A stretch of DNA of 64,000 nucleotides. Origin: Aureibaculum marinum (GTDB lineage Bacteria > Bacteroidota > Bacteroidia > Flavobacteriales > Flavobacteriaceae). Numbering within the stretch: position 1 is the stretch's first letter; each line of letters begins with the position of its first letter. Below, piece after piece: positions 1 to 8,437 of this stretch. The stretch spans positions 62,001 through 126,000 of the forward strand of contig NZ_RPFJ01000001.1 in assembly GCF_003813905.1 (NCBI RefSeq), in the 5' to 3' direction. Made by a program: the position numbers and the translations under genes. Under the pieces are notes generated by a model. That model was given only the letters and a program-made list of their open reading frames with translations. It ran no database searches and was not told the DNA's origin.

Positions 1-534
1 ATAATGGACAATATTCCTCAATTTATCTTTACTACAGCTTACCCTCAATATGCTTTAGAAGGGTTTGAATTAAATGCTACTGATTATTTAGTAAAACCTA
101 TTTCTTTTCAACGATTTTTAAAAGCTGTTTCTAGAGCTAAAGAAAGACACCAACTAGAACATAAAAACACTGCAAATTTTACATCTGCTACCCCATTACC
201 AGCTCCACCATCCCCCAATAAATTTATTTTCGTAAAATCAGAATATGAAAATGTTAAGATTAATATTAATACAATTAAATACATACAAGGTTTAAAAGAT
301 TATATCAAAATTTACACTACAGACTCTAAAAAATCTATTTTAACATTATCTAGCTTTAAAGATATTTTAGAAAAACTACCCACATCAGAATTTATTAGAG
401 TACATCGCTCATACATTATTAATGTAAACGCTATAAAAGCTTTACAAAAAACTAAAATTGTACTTGACAATAACATTAGAGTGCCTATTGGAGAAACTTT
501 TAAAGATCAAGTTTTTAAAGATTTAGGTGTATAA
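1..534 (+). CDS. LytTR-family response regulator, C-terminal part (5' end outside window)
   Basis: The reading frame is open from base 1, so the start lies upstream and the ATG at base 4 is internal. The visible part holds the last third of a receiver domain, including the conserved FTTAYPQYALEGF and DYLVKP segments. A Pro/Ser linker follows, then a LytTR DNA-binding domain of about 100 residues (FVKSEYENVKI through IRVHRSYIINV). Family members are phosphorylated by LytS/YehU-type histidine kinases and bind direct repeats in promoters. It closely resembles the regulator at 1873-2607, so the two are paralogues. Its kinase partner is probably just upstream of the window, which cannot be checked here. 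A hairpin follows the stop. Confidence 0.93.
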   Translation: MMDNIPQFIFTTAYPQYALEGFELNATDYLVKPISFQRFLKAVSRAKERHQLEHKNTANFTSATPLPAPPSPNKFIFVKSEYENVKININTIKYIQGLKDYIKIYTTDSKKSILTLSSFKDILEKLPTSEFIRVHRSYIINVNAIKALQKTKIVLDNNIRVPIGETFKDQVFKDLGV

Positions 535-548
535 CTTAAGAGATAAAA

Positions 549-582
549 AAAAAGACTCCATATTTAAAATATGAAGTCTTTT
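549..582. terminator. Hairpin between converging genes
   Basis: AAAGACT and AGTCTTT arms flank an inner CATATTT/AAATATG stem with one mismatch. On the minus strand the stem is followed by a run of nine T, so it best fits the end of the secreted protein gene at 619-1218. The plus strand has only a short T run. Confidence 0.7.
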
Positions 583-618
583 AAAAAACTAACTAACTCA
601 AATTATAATTGTGACTTT

Positions 619-1218
619 TTATTCATCTAATTCTATAACACCAACTACTTCATAAGCTCTTGTTCCATTAACTTGAATTTTTTCATAAAGTATACTAGCA
701 TATTCATAATAAGTATTACCATCTATAATTACTTTTTCATAATTATCTGGTAGTTCATATACTATAGTACCAACTTCTGGATCAACAACTTCATACTCAT
801 TATTAATTTGTGTATAAAAAATACCACCTACATTAAAATAAATATGATTATTATGATGGATTCTTTTATAATTAGCAGGCAATGTATTAATTCTAAATCC
901 TACTTTTGGTGCTATTACAATATACCTACCTCTTGAATAGGTATAGTATTTATTATTGGAGTAATAGTATTTTTGTCCTCTATAATTAATTACTTTTCTA
1001 TTAGGCACTTTACGTACAGAAACTACTTTTCTAGTTGGTTTTTTATAAGTAACTTTAGTACTAGACACCCTTCTACTAGGTGTTATTGTTTTAACAGTTG
1101 TTGTTTTAACTACTTTTTTAGTAGTGGTTGAACTTCGACGAGATTGTCCTGAAACGTCTGTTGCAAAAGCCATTAAAATTAGTGATGTTAATACCGATGT
1201 TTTAACAATTGTTTTCAT
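619..1218 (-). CDS. Secreted Tyr-rich protein, DUF6515-like
   Basis: A 199-residue exported protein of unknown function. Residues 1-24 form a Sec signal peptide ending near VSGQ. Residues 25-75 are very rich in Thr, Lys, Arg, Val and Ser. The rest contains about two copies of a unit of the form PxVGxxxxxLPxNYxxxxxxxxxYYxxxxxxY, rich in Tyr, as in the DUF6515 group of bacterial surface or periplasmic proteins. No catalytic motif is visible. The gene stands alone and ends in a hairpin at 549-582. The export call is secure; the family name rests on the repeat pattern read by eye. Confidence 0.75.
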   Translation of the reverse strand: MKTIVKTSVLTSLILMAFATDVSGQSRRSSTTTKKVVKTTTVKTITPSRRVSSTKVTYKKPTRKVVSVRKVPNRKVINYRGQKYYYSNNKYYTYSRGRYIVIAPKVGFRINTLPANYKRIHHNNHIYFNVGGIFYTQINNEYEVVDPEVGTIVYELPDNYEKVIIDGNTYYEYASILYEKIQVNGTRAYEVVGVIELDE

Positions 1219-1396
1219 AATTCATATATTTTATTCAACTTAACTTACTTTTAATACTTAGACTCTATTAAGTATTATACGTTTAAATACATTTCAAATT
1301 TTAAGCCAAAAAATATGATAATCGATAGTTTTCATCTTTTTATCGACGTTTACAGTAATTCTATATACGTAATAAAATCCTTTCGCTTAATTTTAT

Positions 1397-1434
1397 AAAA
1401 AAAGGAGAAATACTAGAAAACACTTCTCCTTTTT
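1397..1434 (-). terminator. Rho-independent terminator of the EF-hand lipoprotein gene
   Basis: AAAAAGGAGAA and TTCTCCTTTTT arms enclose a loop of about 15 bases. It begins 15 bases after the minus-strand stop at 1450 and is followed by a T tract on that strand. Confidence 0.82.
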
Positions 1435-1449
1435 CATAACAAGTTTTTA

Positions 1450-1749
1450 TTATTTTAATAGACCAAGTAAGCCTTGTAATTCAGAAAGGTTAAGATTAGA
1501 ATTATTATCAGTATCTAATACCTTAAAATTATCTGCAACAGTCCCTATAGCTTCTGTAGAACTTATAGCATTATTTTTATCTGAATCTAATAAATTAAAA
1601 AGAGTAGATATTTGTTGTAATGTAGAGTTAGAACTTAAAGAACTTAACAATGTTGCCGCCTCAGCGATGTTTGAAGTGTTAGCACTTTTAAGACTATTAC
1701 AGCTAGCCATTGTTACTACTACAATAAGTGATAATGCAATTTTTTTCAT
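1450..1749 (-). CDS. Small EF-hand lipoprotein
   Basis: A 99-residue predicted lipoprotein. I chose the ATG at 1749 because the peptide then begins MKKIALSLIVVV and reaches a lipobox at MASC near residue 16; starting further upstream would bury this signal. After a Ser/Asn/Leu-rich stretch there are two EF-hand-like calcium loops, LDSDKNNAISSTE and LDTDNNSNLNLSE, with Asp/Asn at the ligand positions and Glu at position 12. A role in calcium binding in the periplasm or outer membrane is inferred from these loops. It lies downstream of the efflux operon but has its own terminator. No partner is apparent. Confidence 0.78.
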   Translation of the reverse strand: MKKIALSLIVVVTMASCNSLKSANTSNIAEAATLLSSLSSNSTLQQISTLFNLLDSDKNNAISSTEAIGTVADNFKVLDTDNNSNLNLSELQGLLGLLK

Positions 1750-1872
1750 AATATTATATGTATTTTTAAATTTCGGCGAAAGTACAGCTACTCCTAACAA
1801 CAGAAAAAATAAATAGACAAATAGTCACTTTTCACCTATCAATGTAACTTTTTTACAGATTAACAATACAAT

Positions 1873-2607
1873 TTATAAATTAAGAGAATTGTTATTTACA
1901 AACGCTAAGAAGTTTTCTTTATATTGCTCAGAAACCGTAATACGGTTATTATTTATAATAATTTGACTACGCTCAATAACTTCAATATTTTTTAATGACA
2001 CAATAAAAGAGCGATGTACTCTCATAAATTGAGTTTCTGGAAGTTCTTCTTGTAAAGATTTTAAACTCATTAGTGTTAAAATAGGCTTTGGATTGTCTTT
2101 TAACCAAATTTTAATATAATCTTTAAGTCCCTCAAAATAGAGTACGTCAGCTAATTTAATACGAAGTTGTTTGTATTCTGATTTTACAAAAAGAAATTCC
2201 TTTTCTTCTGAAAGAATGGTTTGTTTTTTTGCTTTAACTAAAGAAAACCATTCATTGGCTTTATTAGCAGCTGATAAAAATTCAGCATAATCAAAAGGTT
2301 TTAATAGATAGTCTAAGGCTTCTACTTTAAAACCTTCTAATGCATATTGATCAAAAGCTGTCGTGAAAATTACACGTGTTTCTTTTGGTAACATTTTTGA
2401 AAACTCAATACCGGTTAAATCTGGCATTTGTATATCTAAAAATAATAAATCTACAGGGGTATCTTTCAAAAATTCCATAGCTTCTATAGCACTGCTACAC
2501 TTTTTTTTAAGTACTAAAAAAGGGGTTTTCTCTACATAACTCTCTACCAAATTAAGTGCCATAGGTTCATCATCCACAATAACACATGTTATTTTTAAGT
2601 TGCCCAT
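1873..2607 (-). CDS. LytTR-family response regulator of the efflux operon
   Basis: A 244-residue two-component regulator. Receiver domain: residues 5-120, with the acidic pair DDE at 12-14, phospho-acceptor Asp58 in LFLDIQMPD, and the conserved Lys in LLKP. LytTR DNA-binding domain: about residues 137-240 (FVKSEYKQLRI, MRVHRSFIVSL). It is the last gene of a six-gene minus-strand run; its ATG is 3 bases after the stop of the histidine kinase. It is therefore the likely transcription factor for that operon. LytTR proteins bind direct repeats spaced about two helical turns, and such repeats occur upstream of the first gene (8266-8314). Autoregulation is inferred. Confidence 0.93.
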   Translation of the reverse strand: MGNLKITCVIVDDEPMALNLVESYVEKTPFLVLKKKCSSAIEAMEFLKDTPVDLLFLDIQMPDLTGIEFSKMLPKETRVIFTTAFDQYALEGFKVEALDYLLKPFDYAEFLSAANKANEWFSLVKAKKQTILSEEKEFLFVKSEYKQLRIKLADVLYFEGLKDYIKIWLKDNPKPILTLMSLKSLQEELPETQFMRVHRSFIVSLKNIEVIERSQIIINNNRITVSEQYKENFLAFVNNNSLNL

Positions 2608-2610
2608 CTC

Positions 2611-3645
2611 TTATGCTGTTTCTATTTCTAAATGTACTAAAAAACGATTATTAGCAAGACTAGTTTTAAAATTATGCTTATTAGCATATAATAATTGTAA
2701 ACGCTTCTCCAAATTAACAAGTCCTATTCCAGAACCACTTTTGTCATCTGTTTTTTTAGGAAAATTATCGTTCTCAATTGTAAAAATAATCTTGTTGTCT
2801 TTTATAGTCATCTTTATTTCAATTGTACTAGCTTTACTTGCAGATACCCCATGTTTAAAAGCATTTTCTATTAATGAAATAAACAATAAAGGAGCTATTT
2901 GAATACCAGTTTCTTCAGATGGGAAATTATAATTAACTATTGTTTTAACCGATACACGTAGTTTCATTAAATCGATATATTTTTTCATAAAATCGATTTC
3001 TTTTGAAAGTGGCACCAGTTCCATATTTGTTTCATACAACATATAACGCATTAATTTGCTTAAACTATGTATGGATTTTTTTGCCTGATTAGGTGAAATA
3101 TCCACTAATGAATAAATATTATTAAGCGAATTAAAAAAGAAATGTGGCTGCAATTGATAATGTAAATGTTGTAACTCCGATTTTAGTTTAAAGTTAATAG
3201 CTTCTTTACGTTCTGTTTCCATCTGATTCCAACGTTTTGTTGTTTTTAAAGCAATTGAAAACAATAAAGGAGCCATATAAGATAATAACTGTAGATAAAT
3301 CGCCATTTTAAATGTAGGTCTACGTCGTGTACTTTCAAGACCTTTATTAATAATGTTTTTAAAAAAGTTATCCTCAATATACTCTTTTAAAAACAAAAAA
3401 AACACAATCATTACTGCATTTATAACAATAAAAAGTAGCATTTTTTTTGGAAATAAAAAGCGGTCTATCAACCCAAAATAATTGAGATAAAAGATAATTG
3501 CAGAAAAAAACAAAGGCACCCAAAAATGTGCAATAACCCTACTAATTTCTTGTTCTTGTCCATATGATAATAAGTAAGGCAAAGAAAATAATGTTAGCCA
3601 AACTAAAATATGAGAAAAAAATGTTATGACTTTATTTTTATACAT
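2611..3645 (-). CDS. LytS/YehU-type sensor histidine kinase
   Basis: A 344-residue inner-membrane kinase. Four hydrophobic segments fill roughly residues 7-135. The His_kinase dimerisation motif follows: LHYQLQPHFFFNSLNN, phospho-acceptor His168. The C-terminal HATPase region has an N box (SLIENAFKHG) and a G box (GSGIGLVNLEKRL). There is no periplasmic sensor domain, so the signal is probably sensed in the membrane or through the pump, as proposed for other LytS-like kinases with few extracytoplasmic residues. It is followed by its regulator with a 3-base gap and preceded by the macB-type permease, so all three are almost certainly co-transcribed. Confidence 0.92.
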   Translation of the reverse strand: MYKNKVITFFSHILVWLTLFSLPYLLSYGQEQEISRVIAHFWVPLFFSAIIFYLNYFGLIDRFLFPKKMLLFIVINAVMIVFFLFLKEYIEDNFFKNIINKGLESTRRRPTFKMAIYLQLLSYMAPLLFSIALKTTKRWNQMETERKEAINFKLKSELQHLHYQLQPHFFFNSLNNIYSLVDISPNQAKKSIHSLSKLMRYMLYETNMELVPLSKEIDFMKKYIDLMKLRVSVKTIVNYNFPSEETGIQIAPLLFISLIENAFKHGVSASKASTIEIKMTIKDNKIIFTIENDNFPKKTDDKSGSGIGLVNLEKRLQLLYANKHNFKTSLANNRFLVHLEIETA

Positions 3646-3686
3646 TGAATAGGTTTAAATTTTTTATACGAATCTAATAATAGTAA

Positions 3687-4907
3687 TTACTCGTAACGCA
3701 ATGCAGTTATTGGATCTAAAGCTGATGCTTTTCTTGCAGGATACCATCCGAAAAATATACCTGTTATTGCACAGACAGCAAAGGATATTACAATAGAATA
3801 CAAAGCAACACTAGTTGGCCAATTTAAGAATTTTTCAATAAAAAATGTTGCTCCAAGACCTAAGATTACTCCTAAAACCCCTCCTGTTACACTTATTAAA
3901 ATAGCCTCAATTAAAAATTGCATTAATATATCTGACCCCTTACCTCCAACAGCCATCCGCAAACCAATTTCTTTTGTGCGTTCTTTTACAGAAACATACA
4001 TTATATTCATAATACCAATACCACCAATTAACAATGAAATACTAGCAACTGCAACTAAAAGAAGAGTAAGCATTTCACTGGTGGAGCTAAAGGTAGAAAT
4101 CAACTCTTCCATAGAACGCACATGAAAATCATCATCGTCAGTTTCATTTAACTTATGTGATACACGTAAGATAGCTGAAACTTCATCTACAGCATTTTGT
4201 GCTTGATCTTCGCTAATAGCGGAAGCCATAATTTCCATTAAATGATCAATTGCTAAGATACGTTTTTGTACTGTGGTGTAAGGTGCAATTACTATATCGT
4301 CCTGATCTTGTCCGCTAGTGCTTTCCCCCTTTTCTTCCAATACGCCAATTACTTTAAAGGGAATGTTATTAAAACGCATCATTTGCCCTACAGGATCTGT
4401 TCCATCAGGGAATACATTTTCCACAATAGTTTGACCAATTACAGCTACTTTTGCGGCTGATTTCACCTCGGCATCGGTAAACATGCTTCCGCTTTGCAAA
4501 TCCCATACTTTAATATTTAAATAGTCTGGATTAACACCATAAATAGTAGAAGGCCAGTTATTAGCCCCATTTATTACTTGTCCCCCTCCATCTACCGATG
4601 GTGTAATGTAACTTAGCAAACTTGCTTGCGATTTAATAGCTTCATAATCTTTTAGCGTTAACGTCTCCATATCTTCTCTACTTCTACGCACGCCACCACG
4701 TATGTCGGCTCCAGGTTTAATGGCAATCATATTAGACCCCATACTGGAAATAGTAGAACGAATACTCTCTTTAGAGCCTTCGCCTATGGCCAACATTGCT
4801 ATAACCGAAGCAACTCCAATAATAATACCCAGCATAGTAAGCAATGTTCTCATTTTATTAAGAACAATAGCTTTGAATGCTATTTTAAGTAAATTTAATA
4901 GTCTCAT
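3687..4907 (-). CDS. MacB-type ABC transporter permease
   Basis: A 406-residue permease of the MacB/FtsX superfamily. An N-terminal membrane helix (about 15-42) is followed by a MacB_PCD periplasmic domain (about 43-245) and three C-terminal helices (about 278-400) containing the conserved ERTKEIGLRMAVG and WYPARKASALDPITALRYE segments. Unlike E. coli MacB the ATPase is a separate protein, encoded immediately upstream with 2 bases between the genes. Family members act as mechanotransducers: they do not move substrate through the membrane but drive it from the periplasm through the TolC channel. The substrate (peptide, lipid or drug) cannot be read from the sequence. Confidence 0.93.
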   Translation of the reverse strand: MRLLNLLKIAFKAIVLNKMRTLLTMLGIIIGVASVIAMLAIGEGSKESIRSTISSMGSNMIAIKPGADIRGGVRRSREDMETLTLKDYEAIKSQASLLSYITPSVDGGGQVINGANNWPSTIYGVNPDYLNIKVWDLQSGSMFTDAEVKSAAKVAVIGQTIVENVFPDGTDPVGQMMRFNNIPFKVIGVLEEKGESTSGQDQDDIVIAPYTTVQKRILAIDHLMEIMASAISEDQAQNAVDEVSAILRVSHKLNETDDDDFHVRSMEELISTFSSTSEMLTLLLVAVASISLLIGGIGIMNIMYVSVKERTKEIGLRMAVGGKGSDILMQFLIEAILISVTGGVLGVILGLGATFFIEKFLNWPTSVALYSIVISFAVCAITGIFFGWYPARKASALDPITALRYE

Positions 4908-4909
4908 AA

Positions 4910-5653
4910 TTAATGATCTTCTTTAGGTAAATTCGCTAAATGCTCCGCAGCATCTTGTATATTTTCATTTTTGTAATCCTTAATAATATTACCATCTTTT
5001 AGCACAATGGTTCTACTGCTAAAGGTAGCAATGTCTGGTTCGTGGGTTACAAAAGTAATGGTAATACCTTGCTGGTTTAACTCCTGAAAAAGTGACATAA
5101 TCTCATAAGAGGTTCTGGTATCTAAGTTTCCGGTAGCCTCATCAGCTAATATCATCACTGGATTGTTAACCAAAGATCTAGCAATGGCCACTCGTTGTTG
5201 TTGTCCTCCTGAAAGTTGAGAAGGTGTATGGTGTAACCTTTCCCCTAAACCAACCATTTTTAAAGCTTTTACTGCTCGTTCTCTCCGCTCTTCTGTGCTT
5301 ACTTTACTATTATAAAGCAAAGGCAGTTCTACATTCTCTATAGCCGATGTTCTTGCCAGTAAATTATAGGATTGAAAGATAAAACCTATTTTTTCATTTC
5401 TAATGGTGGCAAGTTCGTTTTTGTTTAAATCTTTCACTCTTACACCATCAATTTCATACGTACCAGAAGTGGGCTGATCTAGGCAACCTAAAATATTTAA
5501 CATTGTACTTTTTCCAGAACCACTAGATCCCATGATGGTAACAAATTCACCTTCAGTAATACTATACGAGATACCTTTTAGTGCATGAACGGTTTCTGAA
5601 CCCATGGTAAAGTCTCGTTTTAATTCTTCTATTTTGATGATTTCTTTACTCAT
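4910..5653 (-). CDS. MacB/LolD-type ABC transporter ATP-binding protein
   Basis: An ATPase of 247 residues from the ATG at 5653 (MSKEIIKIEELKRDF). This start is preferred because it sits 4 bases after the stop of the adaptor gene; a longer frame would overlap it. Motifs in order: Walker A GSSGSGKST, Q loop FIFQSYNLL, ABC signature LSGGQQQR, Walker B VMILADEATGNLDT, switch His in FVTHEP. It powers the permease encoded next in the operon. Bacteroidota commonly carry such split MacB systems, so a macrolide substrate should not be assumed. Confidence 0.94.
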   Translation of the reverse strand: MSKEIIKIEELKRDFTMGSETVHALKGISYSITEGEFVTIMGSSGSGKSTMLNILGCLDQPTSGTYEIDGVRVKDLNKNELATIRNEKIGFIFQSYNLLARTSAIENVELPLLYNSKVSTEERRERAVKALKMVGLGERLHHTPSQLSGGQQQRVAIARSLVNNPVMILADEATGNLDTRTSYEIMSLFQELNQQGITITFVTHEPDIATFSSRTIVLKDGNIIKDYKNENIQDAAEHLANLPKEDH

Positions 5654-5657
5654 AATC

Positions 5658-6860
5658 TTATATTCTTCTAGGACCTCCGCCTTGTGGCATAAAAGGACTT
5701 TCATTTGAATCTTTATCTTTAATTTCAGCTTTTTTCACCTCCTTTAAACTATAAACTAAGTTATCCCCTTCATTAACACCACTTAATATCTGTACATTTA
5801 CACCATCACTGGCTCCTAATGTGACTTTTTTAGGAACAATAGAGCCATCTGATTCCTGTACCCAAAGTTTTGTGTTTTCTTCATCTAAGTCGGTGTTGTT
5901 TTCTGGTAAATTATGTTGTAAATTATACTTTTTTAATATTTCTTCTACAGGCTTAAAGTTTACTGCTTTAGCTTCTGCAGTTAAAACATCGTTTAATTCT
6001 AATGTATAAATAGAAATTGTAGCAGTTAATCCTGGTTTTAATTTTAAATCTGGATTATCAGCTTTAATTACTACAGTATAAGTTACCACATTAGAAGTTA
6101 CTGTAGGGTCTAACCTTACTTGAGTTACGGTTCCATGGAATTCTTGTCCTTGATATGCATCAACTGTAAAAGTTACACGTTGTCCTTCCTTTACTCCTCC
6201 TATATCTGCTTCATCCACATCAGCTTCTACCTGCATTTCTCGTAAATCTTGTGCAATAGTAAATAATGTTGGCGTGCTAAAACTTGCAGCTACTGTTTGC
6301 CCTTCATCAATATCTCTAGATAATACGACACCATCAATAGGCGAATAGATATCTGCATAACTAAGATTTGTTTTTGCTTTTTGTAAATCAGACAAACGTT
6401 CAGTTACTGTTCCCTTAGCTGTTTCATAATTATATAAAGCATCATCATAATCTGACTTACTGATTACCTGATTTTCATATAAAGTTTTTTGCCTTTTATA
6501 AATAGTTTCCAAGTAATTTTTCTGACTTACTGCATTATCATACGCTGCTTTACTTTGAGTATAGGTAGCTCTTAAGTTTGTTTTATCTAACTCAGCAATT
6601 AATTGCCCTTCCTTAACAGTGCTATTATAGTCTACATAAATTTTCTCTACTACTCCTGACACTTGTGTACCTACTTCTACTTGTGTTATAGGCTCTATGG
6701 TACCCGTAGCTGTAACCATTGTAACCACATTTGATTTTTTTGCAGGTACTGTTTCTGCCTTAATAATAACAGCATCATCTGCCTTGAAAAAGCTGAATGC
6801 TACAAATGCTAGTACAGCTAATACAATGGCACTTATAATTATTTTTCTTTTAGTTTTCAT
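5658..6860 (-). CDS. MacA/HlyD-type periplasmic adaptor
   Basis: A 400-residue membrane-fusion protein. A single N-terminal anchor covers residues 7-26. A split lipoyl (biotinyl-like) domain flanks an alpha-helical hairpin of about residues 95-170. A beta-barrel and a membrane-proximal domain follow, and the protein ends in a Gly/Pro tail, FMPQGGGPRRI. The motifs TGTIEPITQVEVGTQVSG and YSPIDGVVLSRDIDEGQTV are typical of MacA-like adaptors. It should bridge the MacB-type transporter and the outer-membrane TolC protein, both encoded in this operon. The gene lies 11 bases after tolC and 4 bases before the ATPase. Confidence 0.93.
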   Translation of the reverse strand: MKTKRKIIISAIVLAVLAFVAFSFFKADDAVIIKAETVPAKKSNVVTMVTATGTIEPITQVEVGTQVSGVVEKIYVDYNSTVKEGQLIAELDKTNLRATYTQSKAAYDNAVSQKNYLETIYKRQKTLYENQVISKSDYDDALYNYETAKGTVTERLSDLQKAKTNLSYADIYSPIDGVVLSRDIDEGQTVAASFSTPTLFTIAQDLREMQVEADVDEADIGGVKEGQRVTFTVDAYQGQEFHGTVTQVRLDPTVTSNVVTYTVVIKADNPDLKLKPGLTATISIYTLELNDVLTAEAKAVNFKPVEEILKKYNLQHNLPENNTDLDEENTKLWVQESDGSIVPKKVTLGASDGVNVQILSGVNEGDNLVYSLKEVKKAEIKDKDSNESPFMPQGGGPRRI

Positions 6861-6871
6861 TTTAATATTTA

Positions 6872-8203
6872 TTAAAGTTTAATATCGTTTCCTTGATAAA
6901 ATTGTAATAATTGATGGTATAAAATATTTAAGTATTTAGCTTGTAAATAATTTTGCTGTGCATTGGTATATGTATTTTGATTTATAATCAAATCAGTTGT
7001 GCTTAAATCTCCTAATTCATATTTTTTTAGAGCCAATTTATATGATTGTTCTGCAGCTTCTTTTGAAGCTTCTGCTGCTACAAGTTGTTCTTGAGCTGAC
7101 AACGTATTTTGAAAGGCTATTTCAATTTTTTTATAAAGTTCTTTTTCTGTGTTTGTTTTTTGAATTTCAGCTTTGTCAATATTAATTTTTGCTGTTTGTA
7201 CCGCTGCTTTAGTTTGATTTCTATTAAAAATAGGAATTGACAATGAAAGACCTAGTTTTTGATTAAAATTTATATCAAACTGATCTGAAAACGAATTATC
7301 GTTAACACTTGTATAACCCGAGCCTAAACTACCTGATAATGTCAATGAAGGTAAAAATGAGCCTTTAGCTATATCTAATTCTTTTTCATTAGCTGCGATA
7401 GTTAAGGAACTTGCTTTAATTTCTGGCAACGTTTTTAAAGCTTTGTTATAAATTTCAACTTGATTAAGTTCTAAATTCATTAAATCTATATCATCATCAA
7501 GTGCTTTAATTTCTAAAGTATCTGTAGGTTTTAATTCTAACAATTGTTTGAGCTCAATAATATATTGTTGATAATCATTTTTTGCTGCTATTACATTATA
7601 TTTATTAGTTGCTGCTTGACTTTGTGCATCGGCATAATCATTTAATGCAATAGAACCAGCATCTAAACGGGTTTTAGCTCTAATAACTTCCTGCTCTGAA
7701 GTTTTTAAATTATTCTCTGCAATTTGTATACTTTCTTTACTATATAATGCTTGTAAATAGGTTTCTAAAATGCTTAACTCAATGTTATTTTTTTCTACTT
7801 CTTCCAAATAAGCACTTTGTTCAAGAATTAATTTATTTTGTTTAATTTGATTATTTAATTGATTTCCCTGAAACAAAGTCATAGAACTATTAATACCAAC
7901 ATTAGTACTATTTATTTGATCTGCTACATAATCACTAGTTATAGGATCAATTGTATTTCCACTAGAAAAATTTTGTGAAGCACTACCGAATAAATTAGGT
8001 AATCTCGAAGATTTTGATTTGTTATAATCTACCGCAGCAAGTGTGGTGTTTAAAGCAGCGTCTTTTACTGTAATACTATGCTCCAACGCATAATTAATCA
8101 TATCTTCTAATGACCAAACTTTTGATGCTGTACTATTTTCAACTTCTTGAGCTGAGGCTAGCACGGCAAAGAAAAAGAAAATGGCAAACGTAAATATTCT
8201 CAT
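6872..8203 (-). CDS. TolC-family outer-membrane efflux protein
   Basis: A 443-residue protein with a signal peptide (residues 1-18, cleavage near ASAQ) and two OEP repeats of long Gln/Lys/Glu/Ala-rich helices, about residues 50-235 and 255-435. These would form the trimeric channel tunnel of a tripartite pump. It is the first gene of the operon, so promoter signals should lie in 8204-8330. There a CACTTTTG near-match to the -7 box (8231-8238) and a set of 21-bp-spaced repeats are visible. The order channel, adaptor, ATPase, permease, kinase, regulator indicates one functional unit. Confidence 0.93.
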   Translation of the reverse strand: MRIFTFAIFFFFAVLASAQEVENSTASKVWSLEDMINYALEHSITVKDAALNTTLAAVDYNKSKSSRLPNLFGSASQNFSSGNTIDPITSDYVADQINSTNVGINSSMTLFQGNQLNNQIKQNKLILEQSAYLEEVEKNNIELSILETYLQALYSKESIQIAENNLKTSEQEVIRAKTRLDAGSIALNDYADAQSQAATNKYNVIAAKNDYQQYIIELKQLLELKPTDTLEIKALDDDIDLMNLELNQVEIYNKALKTLPEIKASSLTIAANEKELDIAKGSFLPSLTLSGSLGSGYTSVNDNSFSDQFDINFNQKLGLSLSIPIFNRNQTKAAVQTAKINIDKAEIQKTNTEKELYKKIEIAFQNTLSAQEQLVAAEASKEAAEQSYKLALKKYELGDLSTTDLIINQNTYTNAQQNYLQAKYLNILYHQLLQFYQGNDIKL

Positions 8204-8265
8204 TTTGAATGTTTTTTTAATTTAACACTACAAAAGTGAAACTATCTACCTGTAAATGAAAGTGT

Positions 8266-8314
8266 AATAGACGTTTTGGGATTATAAATAGACAGAAAGT
8301 CTAATTTTATAGAT
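8266..8314 (-). repeat. Three repeat units with 21-bp period upstream of the tolC operon
   Basis: AATAGAC occurs at 8266-8272 and again at 8287-8293, and a 5-of-7 match, TATAGAT, at 8308-8314. All three are in the same orientation, exactly 21 bp apart. LytTR regulators are known to bind direct repeats spaced about two helical turns, and the operon encodes one. The repeats lie about 25-75 bp upstream of the candidate -7 box on the minus strand, a position suited to activation. The operator role is inferred. Confidence 0.5.
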
Positions 8315-8437
8315 GAGAATTTTAGGAATTATAAAAATTCTGTTTATTAGAACCAATTATGTAGCTAAAAAAACAAATAATTATTCATAGAAAAATATGC
8401 TATTATTAGCAACAACTATCAGAAAAAACAATACAAC

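Noticed and set aside
2600-2902. Plus-strand frame opposite the histidine kinase gene
   Set aside because: Shadow of a well-supported kinase gene in another frame; no recognisable protein.
1873-8203. Naming the MacAB-TolC operon as a macrolide resistance system
   Set aside because: Split MacB systems in Bacteroidota have varied substrates, and sequence gives no evidence for antibiotics.
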